Shown: positions 1-8,892 of the stretch, piece by piece
Layout of the letters: each line of letters starts with the position of its first letter
Numbering within the stretch: position 1 is the first letter of the stretch
Notes under the pieces: model-generated
What the model was told of the DNA's origin: nothing
The model's database searches: none
What the model saw: the letters and a program-made list of their open reading frames with translations, nothing else
Translations under genes and position numbers: made by a program
Assembly: GCA_019634975.1 (NCBI GenBank)
Contig: JAHCAI010000002.1
Location: 124,001-188,000, forward strand
Length of the DNA: 64,000 nt
Reading direction: 5' to 3'
Source: Burkholderiales bacterium
Lineage (GTDB): Bacteria > Pseudomonadota > Gammaproteobacteria > Burkholderiales > SG8-41

Positions 1-195
1 CCCAAGGCCATGGTGCGCCTGTCGGCCGGCCGCCAAGAGATGGGCGACGCGGTACAGGCGCTGTGTTTTCTTGCCGGCGCGAACTCGATTTTCTACGGCG
101 AGAAGCTGCTGACTACCGGCAATCCGGATGTCGACAATGACCGGGCGCTGTTCGAGCGGCTCGGCCTGCAGCCGATGAATCCGTCCGCGTCCTGA
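1..195 (+). CDS. bioB: Biotin synthase, C-terminal fragment
   Basis: The reading frame is open from the first base and ends in TGA at 193-195, so only the last 64 residues are present. They include [14 protein letters not shown] and a LFERLGLQP tail, which match the end of biotin synthase, the radical SAM enzyme that inserts sulfur into dethiobiotin. The radical SAM CxxxCxxC motif lies outside the window. bioF follows 18 nt downstream on the same strand, as expected for a bio operon. Confidence 0.9.
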   Translation, partial: PKAMVRLSAGRQEMGDAVQALCFLAGANSIFYGEKLLTTGNPDVDNDRALFERLGLQPMNPSAS

Positions 196-213
196 GCGGC
201 GCGGCCCCGCTTT

Positions 214-1368
214 GTGACACTGCATGCCGAACTGGCCGCGGAACTCGCGGCCCGCGACGGCGAAGGCCTGCGCCGCCGGCGCAGGCTGCTGGAATCGCCG
301 CAGCGTGCGCATGTCCGGGTCGACGGCCGCGACTATCTCGCGTTCTGTTCCAACGATTATCTCGGGCTCGCCTCCGATCCGCGGATCGTGGCTGCGGCAA
401 AAGAGGGGGCGGAGCTGCATGGCGTCGGTGCCGGCGCCTCCCACCTGATCCTCGGCCATGCGGCCGCGCATCACGAGCTCGAACTGGCGCTGGCGGCTTT
501 CACCGGCCTGCCGCGTGCGCTGCTGTTTTCGACGGGGTACATGGCGAACATCGGCGTGGTCAGCGCACTTGCGGGCCGCGGCGACGCGGTATTTTCCGAC
601 CGCCTGAACCACGCGTCGCTCAACGATGCCGCGCTGCTGTCGCGTGCGGCCTTCCGGCGTTTCCCGCACAACGACCTTGCCGCACTGGAACGGCAGCTCA
701 TCAACACGCCGGCGCGCCGGCGGCTGGTCATCGTGGACGCGGTGTTCAGCATGGACGGGGATATCGCCCCGGTTCCCGAGTTGCTCGGGATCTGCGCGCG
801 CCATGATGCCTGCCTGCTGATCGATGACGCTCATGGCTTCGGCGTGCTTGGCAAGCGGGGGCGCGGCACGGCGGCACATTTCGGCATCCGCTCCGATCAC
901 CTGATTTACATGGCGACGCTGGGCAAGGCGGCCGGCGTGGCCGGTGCTTTCGTCGCCGGCAGCGAGGTGCTGGTCGAAAGCCTGGTGCAACAGGCGCGCA
1001 GCTATATCTACACCACGGCAACACCGCCCCTGCTGGCGCATGCGTTGCTGGAGAGCCTGCGCATCATCGGGGAGGAGCAGTGGCGGCGCGATCGGCTGCA
1101 CCAGCTGGTTTCGCGGCTGAAGCAGGGGCTGCGGGATTCTCCATGGCGGCTGCTGCCTTCGGACACGCCGATACAACCCCTGTTGGTCGGCGGCAACGCC
1201 GAGGCGCTGGCGCTTTCGGCGCGGCTTGCCGAACAGGGCCTGCTGGTGCCGGCCATCCGGCCGCCGACGGTCCCACAGGGCACCGCGCGCCTGCGCATCT
1301 CGCTGTCCGCGGACCATGAAGCCGGCGACGTCGACCGCCTGGTCGACGCGCTGCGGCAGGCGGCATGA
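214..1368 (+). CDS. bioF: 8-amino-7-oxononanoate synthase
   Basis: A 384-residue PLP enzyme of the alpha-oxoamine synthase family that condenses pimeloyl-ACP with L-alanine to give KAPA, the first step of biotin ring assembly. Family landmarks are FCSNDYLGLA near residue 45, the GYMANIGV segment, the PLP aspartate in LLIDDAHGFG and the Schiff-base lysine in MATLGKAAG. The start is GTG at 214; no strong Shine-Dalgarno is visible and no ATG lies nearby in frame. The stop overlaps the bioH start by 4 nt (ATGA), implying translational coupling. Confidence 0.95.
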   Translation: MTLHAELAAELAARDGEGLRRRRRLLESPQRAHVRVDGRDYLAFCSNDYLGLASDPRIVAAAKEGAELHGVGAGASHLILGHAAAHHELELALAAFTGLPRALLFSTGYMANIGVVSALAGRGDAVFSDRLNHASLNDAALLSRAAFRRFPHNDLAALERQLINTPARRRLVIVDAVFSMDGDIAPVPELLGICARHDACLLIDDAHGFGVLGKRGRGTAAHFGIRSDHLIYMATLGKAAGVAGAFVAGSEVLVESLVQQARSYIYTTATPPLLAHALLESLRIIGEEQWRRDRLHQLVSRLKQGLRDSPWRLLPSDTPIQPLLVGGNAEALALSARLAEQGLLVPAIRPPTVPQGTARLRISLSADHEAGDVDRLVDALRQAA

Positions 1369-2087
1369 GCAGCGGGACTCCGCTGGTGCTCCTGCATGGC
1401 TGGGGCGCGCATGGCGGCGTCTGGGCCGGACTCCGGGCGCTGCTCGGCGGACGTTTTGACGTCCAGGCGCCGGATATCGAGGGCAGTGGCAGCTTTGACG
1501 AGGCCGTGGAGTGCCTCGCCGCCGCGGCGCCGCGGCGTTGCCTGCTCGGCGGCTGGTCGCTCGGCGGCCAGCTCGCGCTGTCCTGGGCGCGGCGTCATCC
1601 CGACCAGGTCGAAGGCCTGGTCCTGTTTGCCGCCACGCCGAAGTTCGTCGCCGGCAGCGACTGGCCGCATGGCATGGCGCCGGCAGAGTTCGAGTCCTTC
1701 GCGGCCGCCGTGGCGGAAAACGCGGGCGCCGCGCTGCGCCGTTTCCGGCTGCTGGAGACCCGCGGCGACGCGCAGGCGCGCACGGTCATCCGGCAGCTGG
1801 AACGTTTGCTCGGCGCACGCGCCCCCGCGGCGCAGGCACGGTTGCTGAGGATGCTGGACTGGCTGCGCGAAGTCGACCTGCGCGCGCAGTTGCCGGATAT
1901 CGCGCAACCGGTGCTGGTGATCCATGGCGACGGCGACAGCTTGGTTCCGCCGGCTGCCGCCGACTTCCTCGCCGCAGCGCTGCCGGATGCGCGCAGCACC
2001 CGCATCGCCGGTGCCGCCCATGTTCCTTTTGTTTCCGATGCTGTGCGTGTCAGCGCCCGGATAGCCGAGTTCTGCAATGAATCCTGA
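1365..2087 (+). CDS. bioH: Pimeloyl-ACP methyl ester esterase
   Basis: A 240-residue alpha/beta-hydrolase. It carries the HGWG oxyanion segment near the N terminus, the nucleophile elbow GGWSLGGQ, an Asp in HGDGDS and a His in GAAHVPF, completing a Ser-Asp-His triad. BioH removes the methyl group that BioC adds, releasing pimeloyl-ACP for BioF. The gene sits between bioF (4-nt overlap) and bioC (11-nt overlap), which supports this role over a generic esterase. Confidence 0.93.
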   Translation: MSSGTPLVLLHGWGAHGGVWAGLRALLGGRFDVQAPDIEGSGSFDEAVECLAAAAPRRCLLGGWSLGGQLALSWARRHPDQVEGLVLFAATPKFVAGSDWPHGMAPAEFESFAAAVAENAGAALRRFRLLETRGDAQARTVIRQLERLLGARAPAAQARLLRMLDWLREVDLRAQLPDIAQPVLVIHGDGDSLVPPAAADFLAAALPDARSTRIAGAAHVPFVSDAVRVSARIAEFCNES

Positions 2088-2952
2088 ATACACCATCGAC
2101 AAGCGCGCGGTGCGCCGTGCCTTCGACCGCGCCGCGACGACCTATGATGCCGCCGCGGTGCTGCAGCACGAGGTGTGCCGGCGCAGCCTGGAGCGCCTGG
2201 ACTTCATCCGTCACTCCCCGTCACGCATTCTTGATGCCGGCAGCGGCACCGGCAATGCCTGGCCGGGACTCACCCGGCGTTATCCGGCGGCGCAGCTGTT
2301 CGCGCTGGACATCGCGCCCGGCATGCTGCGGCACGCGCGCGCCAGCCAGCCGTGGCTGCGGCGCCTGCTGGGCCGGGTGCCGCGACTGGTTTGCGGAGAC
2401 CTCGAGCAGTTGCCGCTCGCCGGCGCAAGCGTCGATCTCGCATGGAGCAGCCTCGCGCTGCAGTGGGTCAATTCCCTGCCCCGGGCTTTTGCCGAAATGC
2501 GCCGTGTGCTGGCGCCCGGCGGCCTGTTTCTGTTCACGACCTTCGGCCCGGACACGCTGAAGGAACTGCGCGCAGCCCAGCCCGATGCCGATGCGCACAC
2601 GCGCGTCAGCCGCTTCACCGACATGCATGACATCGGCGACATGCTGGTCAAGGCCGGCTTCGCGGATCCGGTGATCGACATGGAAATGTTCACGCTGACC
2701 TACGATGACGTGCGCGCGGTGATGCGCGACCTGCAGGCCATCGGCGCGCGCAATGCCACCGCGGGCCGGCCGCGTACGCTCTCGGCCCGAGCCTGGCTTT
2801 CGGCCGTCGAGCGCAACTACGAGCGACTGCGCCATGACGGCAAGCTGCCGGCGACCTTCGAGGTGATCTACGGACATGCCTGGAAACCGCTGCCGCGCAC
2901 CGGGCCCGGCGGCAGGCCGGTGATCGACATCAAGGCGGTGGACCATGGCTGA
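2077..2952 (+). CDS. bioC: Malonyl-ACP O-methyltransferase
   Basis: A 291-residue class I SAM methyltransferase with motif I LDAGSGTG near residue 50 and the post-motif segment LAWSSLALQWV typical of BioC. It methylates the free carboxyl of malonyl-ACP so that fatty acid synthesis can elongate it to pimelate. The start overlaps the end of bioH and the end overlaps bioD by 8 nt. Having bioC and bioH together defines the BioC-BioH route rather than BioI or BioW. Confidence 0.93.
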   Translation: MNPEYTIDKRAVRRAFDRAATTYDAAAVLQHEVCRRSLERLDFIRHSPSRILDAGSGTGNAWPGLTRRYPAAQLFALDIAPGMLRHARASQPWLRRLLGRVPRLVCGDLEQLPLAGASVDLAWSSLALQWVNSLPRAFAEMRRVLAPGGLFLFTTFGPDTLKELRAAQPDADAHTRVSRFTDMHDIGDMLVKAGFADPVIDMEMFTLTYDDVRAVMRDLQAIGARNATAGRPRTLSARAWLSAVERNYERLRHDGKLPATFEVIYGHAWKPLPRTGPGGRPVIDIKAVDHG

Positions 2953-3652
2953 GCGGCTTTCGGCGACGGCGCGCGGCCTGTTTGTCGCGGGCACGGATAC
3001 CGGCGTCGGCAAGACGCTGGCGGCCTGTGCCCTGCTGCACGGCTTCGCCGGACTGGGCCTGCGGGCGGTCGGCATGAAGCCGGTCGCTGCAGGGGCGACG
3101 CGGCGCAGGGGCGCCTGGCACAACGACGACGTCGCGCAGTTGCTGGCGGCCTCCAGCATCGGAGTGACGCCGCAGGCGATCAACCCGTACTGTTTTGCGC
3201 CGCCGATCGCACCGCATATCGCCGCCGCGGAGGCGGGGGTGCCGATCCGCCTGTCCGCCATCGCCGCCGGCTACCGGCGACTCGGGTGCGCGGCCGACGT
3301 TGTCGTTGTCGAAGGTGTCGGCGGGCTGCTGGTGCCGCTGGGCCGGCGCAGCTGCGCCTCGGACATCCCGCGCCGCCTCGGTTTGCCGGTGGTTCTTGTG
3401 GTGGGACTGCGTCTGGGCTGCCTGAACCATGCGCTGCTGACAGCAGATGCGATGCAGCATCGCGGACTCCGGCTCGCCGGCTGGATTGCCAACCGCATCG
3501 ATCCGCGGATGCCGCGCAGCGCCCGGAACCTGGATGCTTTGCGCGAGCGGCTTGCGGCACCGCTGCTCGGCGTTGTGCCGCATGTCCGCGATCCGCGTCC
3601 CGAGCGACTGTCCCGTACGCTCGACATAAACATCCTGAATGCGCGCATTTGA
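2945..3652 (+). CDS. bioD: ATP-dependent dethiobiotin synthetase
   Basis: A 235-residue P-loop enzyme that closes the ureido ring of dethiobiotin from DAPA, CO2 and ATP. The N terminus has the BioD nucleotide loop GTDTGVGKT near residue 17, followed by the KPVAAG substrate segment and VVEGVGGLLVPL in the middle. It is the last gene of the biotin operon; a new promoter lies about 35 nt past its stop. No T-rich hairpin terminator is visible after it. Confidence 0.95.
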   Translation: MAERLSATARGLFVAGTDTGVGKTLAACALLHGFAGLGLRAVGMKPVAAGATRRRGAWHNDDVAQLLAASSIGVTPQAINPYCFAPPIAPHIAAAEAGVPIRLSAIAAGYRRLGCAADVVVVEGVGGLLVPLGRRSCASDIPRRLGLPVVLVVGLRLGCLNHALLTADAMQHRGLRLAGWIANRIDPRMPRSARNLDALRERLAAPLLGVVPHVRDPRPERLSRTLDINILNARI

Positions 3653-3687
3653 GAGGGAAAACCGACTGTTTTCAGGGGGCTTTTCGA

Positions 3688-3716
3688 TTGCGACGCCCCC
3701 TCCGGTGTGCTACAGT
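3688..3716 (+). promoter_or_regulatory. Predicted sigma-70 promoter for the DUF2244-cox genes
   Basis: TTGCGA at 3688-3693 and TACAGT at 3711-3716 are separated by exactly 17 nt, putting the transcription start near 3723, about 28 nt before the DUF2244 ATG. The -35 hexamer overlaps a GGGGGC/GCCCCC inverted repeat (3675-3680 with 3695-3700) that lacks a T-tract, so it is more likely regulatory or incidental than a bioD terminator. Confidence 0.6.
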
Positions 3717-3750
3717 CCGCGCGTTTGAAAAGGAATGGCCGGCGCCGGTG

Positions 3751-4230
3751 ATGACACATCCCGTTTTCGAGTCGATTCTGGAACAGGAAGGCGCCGGGTT
3801 CACGTATTTCAGACGCCATGCCGGTTCGCTCGAATTGCGCACGTTTGCCTGGGTTTTCGGCTCGCTGTGCCTGCTGTCGCTGCTGATTGCGGCAGGGTTC
3901 GCGGTTGCGGGGGCCTGGATGATCATTCCTTTTGCAGGGCTGGAGATGGCCGCGCTGCTGACTGCGGCCGCGGTTTTTCTGCGTCGCGCCGGGGATTTCG
4001 AGCGCGTCGCCGTGCAGGGTGACCGCATTCTGGTGGAAGTCCGGGAGCGGGGCTTGGCGGAGCAGTTTGAATTTCATCGTGGCTGGGCGCGGGTGGTGAC
4101 CGGCAATGCCGGCAGGCTGGCTCTGCGCTCCCACGGCAGGACGGTGGAGATCGGGCGGTACTGCAGCGACGAGGGGCGCCAGTTGCTGGCGCGCGAGCTG
4201 CGCAGTCACCTCGGCAGTCACCGGGCATGA
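3751..4230 (+). CDS. DUF2244 membrane protein
   Basis: A 159-residue protein. After about 30 residues come two hydrophobic segments (about 33-53 and 58-75) joined by a short turn, followed by a soluble C-terminal half rich in charged residues ending in RELRSHLGSHRA. This fits the DUF2244 family, whose biochemical function is unknown. The family often sits beside cytochrome c oxidase genes, as here, where its stop is followed within 35 nt by coxB. The ATG at 3751 was preferred over GTG at 3748. Confidence 0.75.
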   Translation: MTHPVFESILEQEGAGFTYFRRHAGSLELRTFAWVFGSLCLLSLLIAAGFAVAGAWMIIPFAGLEMAALLTAAAVFLRRAGDFERVAVQGDRILVEVRERGLAEQFEFHRGWARVVTGNAGRLALRSHGRTVEIGRYCSDEGRQLLARELRSHLGSHRA

Positions 4231-4262
4231 CGGATCAATCGGGTTTTTCGAGCGGGGGAAGA

Positions 4263-5408
4263 ATGGGTATCAAGGGGATCAAGGGTTGGGCGGCAGCGGC
4301 AGCGCTGTTTTTCTGGTCGGCGGCGGCCTGGGCTGAGCTCAAGCATTACCAGCTCAACCTGCAGACGCCGCATACCCTGCTGGGCGAGAAGATCTACGAC
4401 CTGCACACGATCATCACGGTCATCTGCTTCATCATTTTCGTCGGCGTCTTCGGCTTCATGTTCTACGCGGTGTTCAAGCACCGCAAATCGGTGGGGCACA
4501 AGGCCGCCCAGTTCCACGAGAACACTGCGGTGGAGGTCGCGTGGACGCTGATCCCCTTCGTGATCCTGATCGCACTCGCGGTGCCGGCGACCGGCACGCT
4601 GATTGCGATGCGTGATACCTCCGAGCCCGACATCACCATCAAGGCCACCGGCTACCAGTGGATGTGGGGATACGATTACCTGAAGGGCGAGGGCGAGGGC
4701 ATCAGCTTCTACAGCCGGCTGTCCACCCCGCGCGCGCAGATCGACGGCAGTGACGTTGCCGGCCGCAAGGCCAACCCGCATTACCTGCTGGAAACCGACA
4801 ACCATGTCGTGGTGCCGGTCGGCAAGAAGATCCGCGTGCTGACCACCGCGGCTGACGTGATCCATGCCTGGTACGTGCCGGCGCTGGCGGTGAAGCAGGA
4901 CGCCGTGCCGGGCTTCATCCGCGACACCTGGTTCAAGGCCGAGAAGGCCGGCATCTACCGTGGCCAGTGCGCGGAACTCTGCGGCAAGGACCACGGTTTC
5001 ATGCCCATCGTCGTTGAAGTCATGGAGCCGGCGCAATACACCGCCTGGGTGAATGCCCAGCAGAAGAAGGCGGCGGCGGCCAAGGTCGATCCCACCAAGA
5101 CATGGACTGCCGAGGACCTCAAGGCCCACGGCGAGAAGGTCTATGCCCAGAATTGCGTCGCCTGCCACCAGGCGACCGGCATGGGGGTGCCCGGTGCTTT
5201 CCCGGCGCTCTCCGGGTCGAAGCTGGTCGCCGGTCCGAAGGAGGACCAGATCAAGCTGGTGCTCAACGGCAAGCAGGGCACGGCGATGAACGCGTTCAAG
5301 CACCTGTCGGATGTTGATCTGGCCGCGGTGATGACCTATACCCGCAACAGCTGGAACAACAAGACCGGCGACATGGTCGCCCCCGCCGAAGTCAAGGCGC
5401 TGCGCTAA
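4263..5408 (+). CDS. coxB: Cytochrome c oxidase subunit II with fused cytochrome c domain (caa3-like)
   Basis: About 381 residues. A signal peptide ending in AAAWA, two transmembrane helices and a cupredoxin domain with the CuA ligands in CAELCGKDHGFM are followed by a C-terminal cytochrome c domain with heme motif CVACH and a likely axial Met in GTAMNAF. It accepts electrons from soluble cytochrome c and passes them to CoxA. ATG 4263 was chosen because it gives a clean signal peptide and follows GGGGGAAG; an upstream in-frame ATG at 4227 overlaps the previous stop and would add 12 polar residues. Confidence 0.95.
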   Translation: MGIKGIKGWAAAAALFFWSAAAWAELKHYQLNLQTPHTLLGEKIYDLHTIITVICFIIFVGVFGFMFYAVFKHRKSVGHKAAQFHENTAVEVAWTLIPFVILIALAVPATGTLIAMRDTSEPDITIKATGYQWMWGYDYLKGEGEGISFYSRLSTPRAQIDGSDVAGRKANPHYLLETDNHVVVPVGKKIRVLTTAADVIHAWYVPALAVKQDAVPGFIRDTWFKAEKAGIYRGQCAELCGKDHGFMPIVVEVMEPAQYTAWVNAQQKKAAAAKVDPTKTWTAEDLKAHGEKVYAQNCVACHQATGMGVPGAFPALSGSKLVAGPKEDQIKLVLNGKQGTAMNAFKHLSDVDLAAVMTYTRNSWNNKTGDMVAPAEVKALR

Positions 5409-5446
5409 CCGGCAAGCAACGAATACAGGCTCCAGGAGACTCCCAA

Positions 5447-7033
5447 ATGGAAGCAGCACACGCACACCACGGTCACGACGATCACGCCCACGGCCATCCC
5501 ACGGGGATCATGCGCTGGGTCAAGTCGACCAACCACAAGGACATCGGCACGATGTACCTGTGGTTCAGCTTCACGATGTTCCTGGTCGGCGGCGTCATGG
5601 CGCTGATCATCCGCTCCGAGCTGTTCCAGCCCGGCCTGCAGATCGTGCAGCCGGACTTTTTCAACTCGATGACCACCTACCACGGCCTGATCATGGTGTT
5701 CGGCGCGATCATGCCGGCCTTCGTCGGTTTCGCGAACTGGCTGATCCCGATGCAGATCGGCGCGCCCGACATGGCCTTCCCGCGGATGAACAACCTGTCG
5801 TTCTGGCTGCTGCCGCCGGCAGCGCTGCTGCTGGTCGCCGCCCAGTTCATGCCCGGAGGCGGCGCCGGCGTGGGCTGGACCATGTATGCGCCGCTGTCGA
5901 CCCAGGCCGGCCCGGCGATGGACCTGACGATTTTCGCCGTGCACATCCTCGGCATCTCGTCGATCATGGGCTCGATCAACATCATCACCACCATCCTCAA
6001 CATGCGCGCCCCCGGCATGACGCTGATGAAGATGCCGCTGTTCTGCTGGACCTGGCTGATCACCGCCTACCTGCTGGTCGCGGTGATGCCGGTGCTGGCC
6101 GGCGCGGTGACGATGACGCTCACCGACCGCCACTTCGGCACCCACTTCTTCAACGCGGCGGGCGGCGGCGACCCGGTGCTCTATCAGCACATTTTCTGGT
6201 TCTTCGGCCATCCCGAGGTCTACATCATCGCGATCCCCGCCTTCGGCGTGGTGTCGCAGGTGATTCCCGCATTCTCGCGCAAGCCGCTGTTCGGCTACGC
6301 CTCGATGGTCTACGCCACGGCCTCGATCGCGATCCTGTCGTTCATGGTCTGGGCGCACCACATGTACACCGCCGGCATGCCGGTCGAGGCCCAGCTCTAC
6401 TTCATGTATGCGACGACGCTGATCGCGGTACCCACGGGTGTCAAGGTGTTCAACTGGGTGGCTACCATGTGGAAGGGGTCGCTGACCTTCGAGACGCCGA
6501 TGCTGTTCGCGATCGGCTTCCTGTTCCTGTTCACGCTGGGCGGCTTTACCGGACTGGTGCTGTCGATCACCCCGGTGGACGTGCAGTTGCATGACACCTA
6601 CTACGTGGTGGCGCACTTCCATTACGTGATGGTGGCGGGAGCGCTGTTCTCGGCCTTTGCCGGCATCTACTTCTGGCTGCCGAAATGGACGGGCAGGATG
6701 TACAACGAGACGCTGGGCAAGTGGCATTTCTGGCTGTCGCTGGTGTTCTTCAACGTCACTTTCTTCGTGCAGCACTTCCTCGGCCTTGCCGGGATGCCGC
6801 GGCGGATTCCCGACTATGCCGTGCAGTTCACCGAGTTCAACATGATTTCCTCGATCGGTGCCTGGGGCTTCGGGCTGTCGCAGCTGCTCTTCCTCTACAT
6901 CGTCATCAAGTGCATCCGCAGCGGAGAAAAGGCCCCGGAAAAACCCTGGGAGGGCGCGGACAGCCTGGAGTGGACGCACCTGCCCACCCCGGCGCCCTGG
7001 CACAGCTTTGAAACGCCGCCGGTGATCAAGTAA
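5447..7033 (+). CDS. coxA: Cytochrome c oxidase subunit I
   Basis: A 528-residue, 12-helix heme-copper oxidase core. The active-site helix reads FFGHPEVYI, with the His-Tyr pair and the Glu of the A1-type D-channel; the CuB histidines occur in VWAHHMYT and the heme a/a3 ligands in VVAHFHYV. The His-rich N terminus (HAHHGHDDHAHGH) is polar and cytoplasmic in related proteins. It starts 38 nt after coxB, preceded by AGGAG, and is followed immediately by assembly-factor genes. Confidence 0.97.
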   Translation: MEAAHAHHGHDDHAHGHPTGIMRWVKSTNHKDIGTMYLWFSFTMFLVGGVMALIIRSELFQPGLQIVQPDFFNSMTTYHGLIMVFGAIMPAFVGFANWLIPMQIGAPDMAFPRMNNLSFWLLPPAALLLVAAQFMPGGGAGVGWTMYAPLSTQAGPAMDLTIFAVHILGISSIMGSINIITTILNMRAPGMTLMKMPLFCWTWLITAYLLVAVMPVLAGAVTMTLTDRHFGTHFFNAAGGGDPVLYQHIFWFFGHPEVYIIAIPAFGVVSQVIPAFSRKPLFGYASMVYATASIAILSFMVWAHHMYTAGMPVEAQLYFMYATTLIAVPTGVKVFNWVATMWKGSLTFETPMLFAIGFLFLFTLGGFTGLVLSITPVDVQLHDTYYVVAHFHYVMVAGALFSAFAGIYFWLPKWTGRMYNETLGKWHFWLSLVFFNVTFFVQHFLGLAGMPRRIPDYAVQFTEFNMISSIGAWGFGLSQLLFLYIVIKCIRSGEKAPEKPWEGADSLEWTHLPTPAPWHSFETPPVIK

Positions 7034-7036
7034 GCG

Positions 7037-7150
7037 ATGGTTCCTGCCGAAGTCAAACGCAACAATCGGCGCACGGCGACCGTGCTGTGGCTGATTGTTG
7101 CCGGTTTCTTCTTCGGCGTGATGATCAAGTACTACCTGCTCGCACGATGA
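7037..7150 (+). CDS. Small cytochrome oxidase assembly-type membrane protein (37 aa)
   Basis: A 37-residue ORF starting at ATG 7037, three nt after the coxA stop, and ending in TGA at 7148-7150, overlapping the ctaG ATG (7147) as ATGA. It has a basic N terminus (KRNNRR) and a single hydrophobic helix (about 14-34) ending KYYLLAR. Betaproteobacterial oxidase loci commonly have such a short single-helix ORF between coxA and ctaG, annotated as a small assembly protein. Tight packing on both sides supports it being real; its function is inferred only from position. Confidence 0.75.
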   Translation: MVPAEVKRNNRRTATVLWLIVAGFFFGVMIKYYLLAR

Positions 7151-7698
7151 AACGGGAAAAAGCCAACCGCCGGCTGATGGTCCGGCTTTCGATTTTCGCG
7201 GTTGCGATGTTCGGTTTCGGCTTCGCGCTGGTGCCGTTCTACGAGAAAATCTGCGAGGTCACCGGGATCAACAACCTGATCAAGCCCGCAGCCGCCGTCG
7301 AGAACACGCAGGTCGACAAGACGCGCTGGGTGACGCTGGAGTTCGATGCCAACTCGCACGGTCTCGAGTGGGATTTCCGGCCGGTGCAGCGCAGCGTCCG
7401 CGTGCATCCGGGCGAGATGATCCAGATTGAATACGAAGTGAAGAACAACGGTGACAAGGCCATCGTCGGCCAGGCCATTCCGAGCTACGGGCCCAAGCAT
7501 GCCGCGCCCTTCGTCAAGAAGCTGGAGTGTTTCTGTTTCACCCAGCAGCCGCTGCAGGCCGGCGAGGGCAAGCGCATGCCGGTCCAGTTCGTGATTGACT
7601 CGACGCTGCCCGCGGACCTGAGCACCATCACGCTGTCCTACACCTTTTTCGAGGTCAAGGGTGCATCGACGGCGCCGGCCAGGGGCGGGCAGGGCTGA
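7147..7698 (+). CDS. ctaG: Cytochrome c oxidase assembly protein CtaG (Cox11)
   Basis: A 183-residue Cox11-family copper chaperone. One N-terminal transmembrane helix (about 12-32) anchors a periplasmic immunoglobulin-like domain containing the copper-binding CFCF motif in KKLECFCFTQQ. It delivers copper to the CuB site of subunit I. ATG 7147 overlaps the stop of the preceding small ORF and gives the usual Cox11 N terminus (MKREKANRR); in-frame codons further upstream would run through the small ORF. Confidence 0.94.
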   Translation: MKREKANRRLMVRLSIFAVAMFGFGFALVPFYEKICEVTGINNLIKPAAAVENTQVDKTRWVTLEFDANSHGLEWDFRPVQRSVRVHPGEMIQIEYEVKNNGDKAIVGQAIPSYGPKHAAPFVKKLECFCFTQQPLQAGEGKRMPVQFVIDSTLPADLSTITLSYTFFEVKGASTAPARGGQG

Positions 7699-7712
7699 TG
7701 GAGGGCGTGATG

Positions 7713-7907
7713 ATGGACCGGGCCCCGCGCAAGGCCACGCTGTTCGAGGTGGTGCGCATGGTGCTCTCGGCCTTTCTCGGGATACGCAAGCGTGCCGAAC
7801 ACGAGAAACTCGAGGTTTCGCCGTTGCAGGTCATTATTGTCGGTGTCATGGCGGCAGCGCTTTTTGTGCTCACGGTGGTGAGCGTCGTGCAACTGGTCAT
7901 CCGCTGA
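7713..7907 (+). CDS. DUF2970 small membrane protein
   Basis: A protein of about 64 residues with an amphipathic N-terminal part (TLFEVVRMVLSAFLGIRK) and one C-terminal transmembrane helix, matching DUF2970, a family found between ctaG and coxC in betaproteobacterial oxidase operons. Possible starts are 7698 (overlapping the ctaG stop), 7710 and 7713; GGAGGG at 7700-7705 best serves 7713 (7-nt spacing). The function is unknown. Confidence 0.8.
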   Translation: MDRAPRKATLFEVVRMVLSAFLGIRKRAEHEKLEVSPLQVIIVGVMAAALFVLTVVSVVQLVIR

Positions 7908-7952
7908 CCGGCGCGCGGTAATCGATCAAAGGGAATCAGGGGAGAAACAAAC

Positions 7953-8807
7953 ATGTCCAGTCAAGCTTCAGGCAACTACTTCCTGCCGCAACCGTCGCAC
8001 TGGCCGATCGTGGCCTCGGTCGCGCTGGGATTCCTCGGCTTCGGTGCCTCGTTCTCCGTCAACAAGATGACGCTGGGCTATGTCCTGCTCGGCATCGGGT
8101 TCCTGATCCTGTTTTTCATGTTCGCCGGCTGGTTTACCGCCGTTGCACACGAGTCGGAGTCGGGCAAGTACAACAAGCAGGTCGACGTGTCCTTCCGCTG
8201 GGGCATGGGCTGGTTCATTTTCTCGGAGGTGATGTTCTTTGCGGCCTTCTTCGGCGCGCTGTTCTACATGCGGGTGATTTCGGTGCCCGACCTGGGCTCC
8301 CTGGAGCACCAGGAACTGCTGTGGCCCGGCTTCAAGGCGGATTGGCCGGCGACCGGACCGGCCATCAAGGAAACCTTCTCGCCGATGGGTGCCTGGGGAA
8401 TCCCGGCGCTGAATACCGCGTTGCTGCTGATGTCGGGTGTGACCATCACCTGGGCGCACTGGGGGCTGCTGAAAAACAGCCGCTGGCAACTGATCTGGGG
8501 GCTGGTGCTGACCATTGCACTGGGCATGATCTTCCTGGGCTTCCAGATCTATGAATACGTGCATGCCTACCGGGATCTCAACCTCAAGCTGGACATGGGG
8601 GCTTACGGAGCGACCTTCTACCTGCTTACCGGATTCCACGGTTTTCACGTGACCGTGGGCACGATCATGCTGTGGGTCATACTGTTCCGCAGCGTCGCCG
8701 GCCACTTCACCCCGGAAAACCATTTCGGCTTTGAAGGCGTGGCCTGGTACTGGCACTTTGTCGACGTGGTCTGGCTGCTGCTGTTCGTGGTGGTGTACTG
8801 GCTGTAA
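7953..8807 (+). CDS. coxC: Cytochrome c oxidase subunit III
   Basis: A 284-residue seven-helix protein. Typical segments are FRWGMGWFIFSEVMFFAAFF in the second helix group, LLTGFHGFHVTVGT and WYWHFVDVVWLLLFV at the C terminus. The subunit stabilises the catalytic core and feeds the D proton channel. GGGGAGAAACAAAC precedes the ATG. It is the last structural oxidase gene; a strong terminator follows 85 nt later. Confidence 0.96.
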   Translation: MSSQASGNYFLPQPSHWPIVASVALGFLGFGASFSVNKMTLGYVLLGIGFLILFFMFAGWFTAVAHESESGKYNKQVDVSFRWGMGWFIFSEVMFFAAFFGALFYMRVISVPDLGSLEHQELLWPGFKADWPATGPAIKETFSPMGAWGIPALNTALLLMSGVTITWAHWGLLKNSRWQLIWGLVLTIALGMIFLGFQIYEYVHAYRDLNLKLDMGAYGATFYLLTGFHGFHVTVGTIMLWVILFRSVAGHFTPENHFGFEGVAWYWHFVDVVWLLLFVVVYWL

Positions 8808-8892
8808 GGACAAGGCAAGCGGGTCGCGCAAACCGGAGTCACGTGTAAAGCGCGTCTCGCACGGGGAGGAGGTCCCCTGCTCGGGGGTTGGG

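Noticed and set aside
3675..3700. Intrinsic terminator of the biotin operon
   Set aside because: Only a 6-bp stem with a 14-nt loop and no T-tract; it overlaps the predicted promoter of the next operon.
4218..7003. Very long minus-strand open frames opposite coxB and coxA
   Set aside because: They are antisense shadows of strongly conserved oxidase genes, with low-complexity Arg/His/Gln-rich translations caused by GC-rich third positions.
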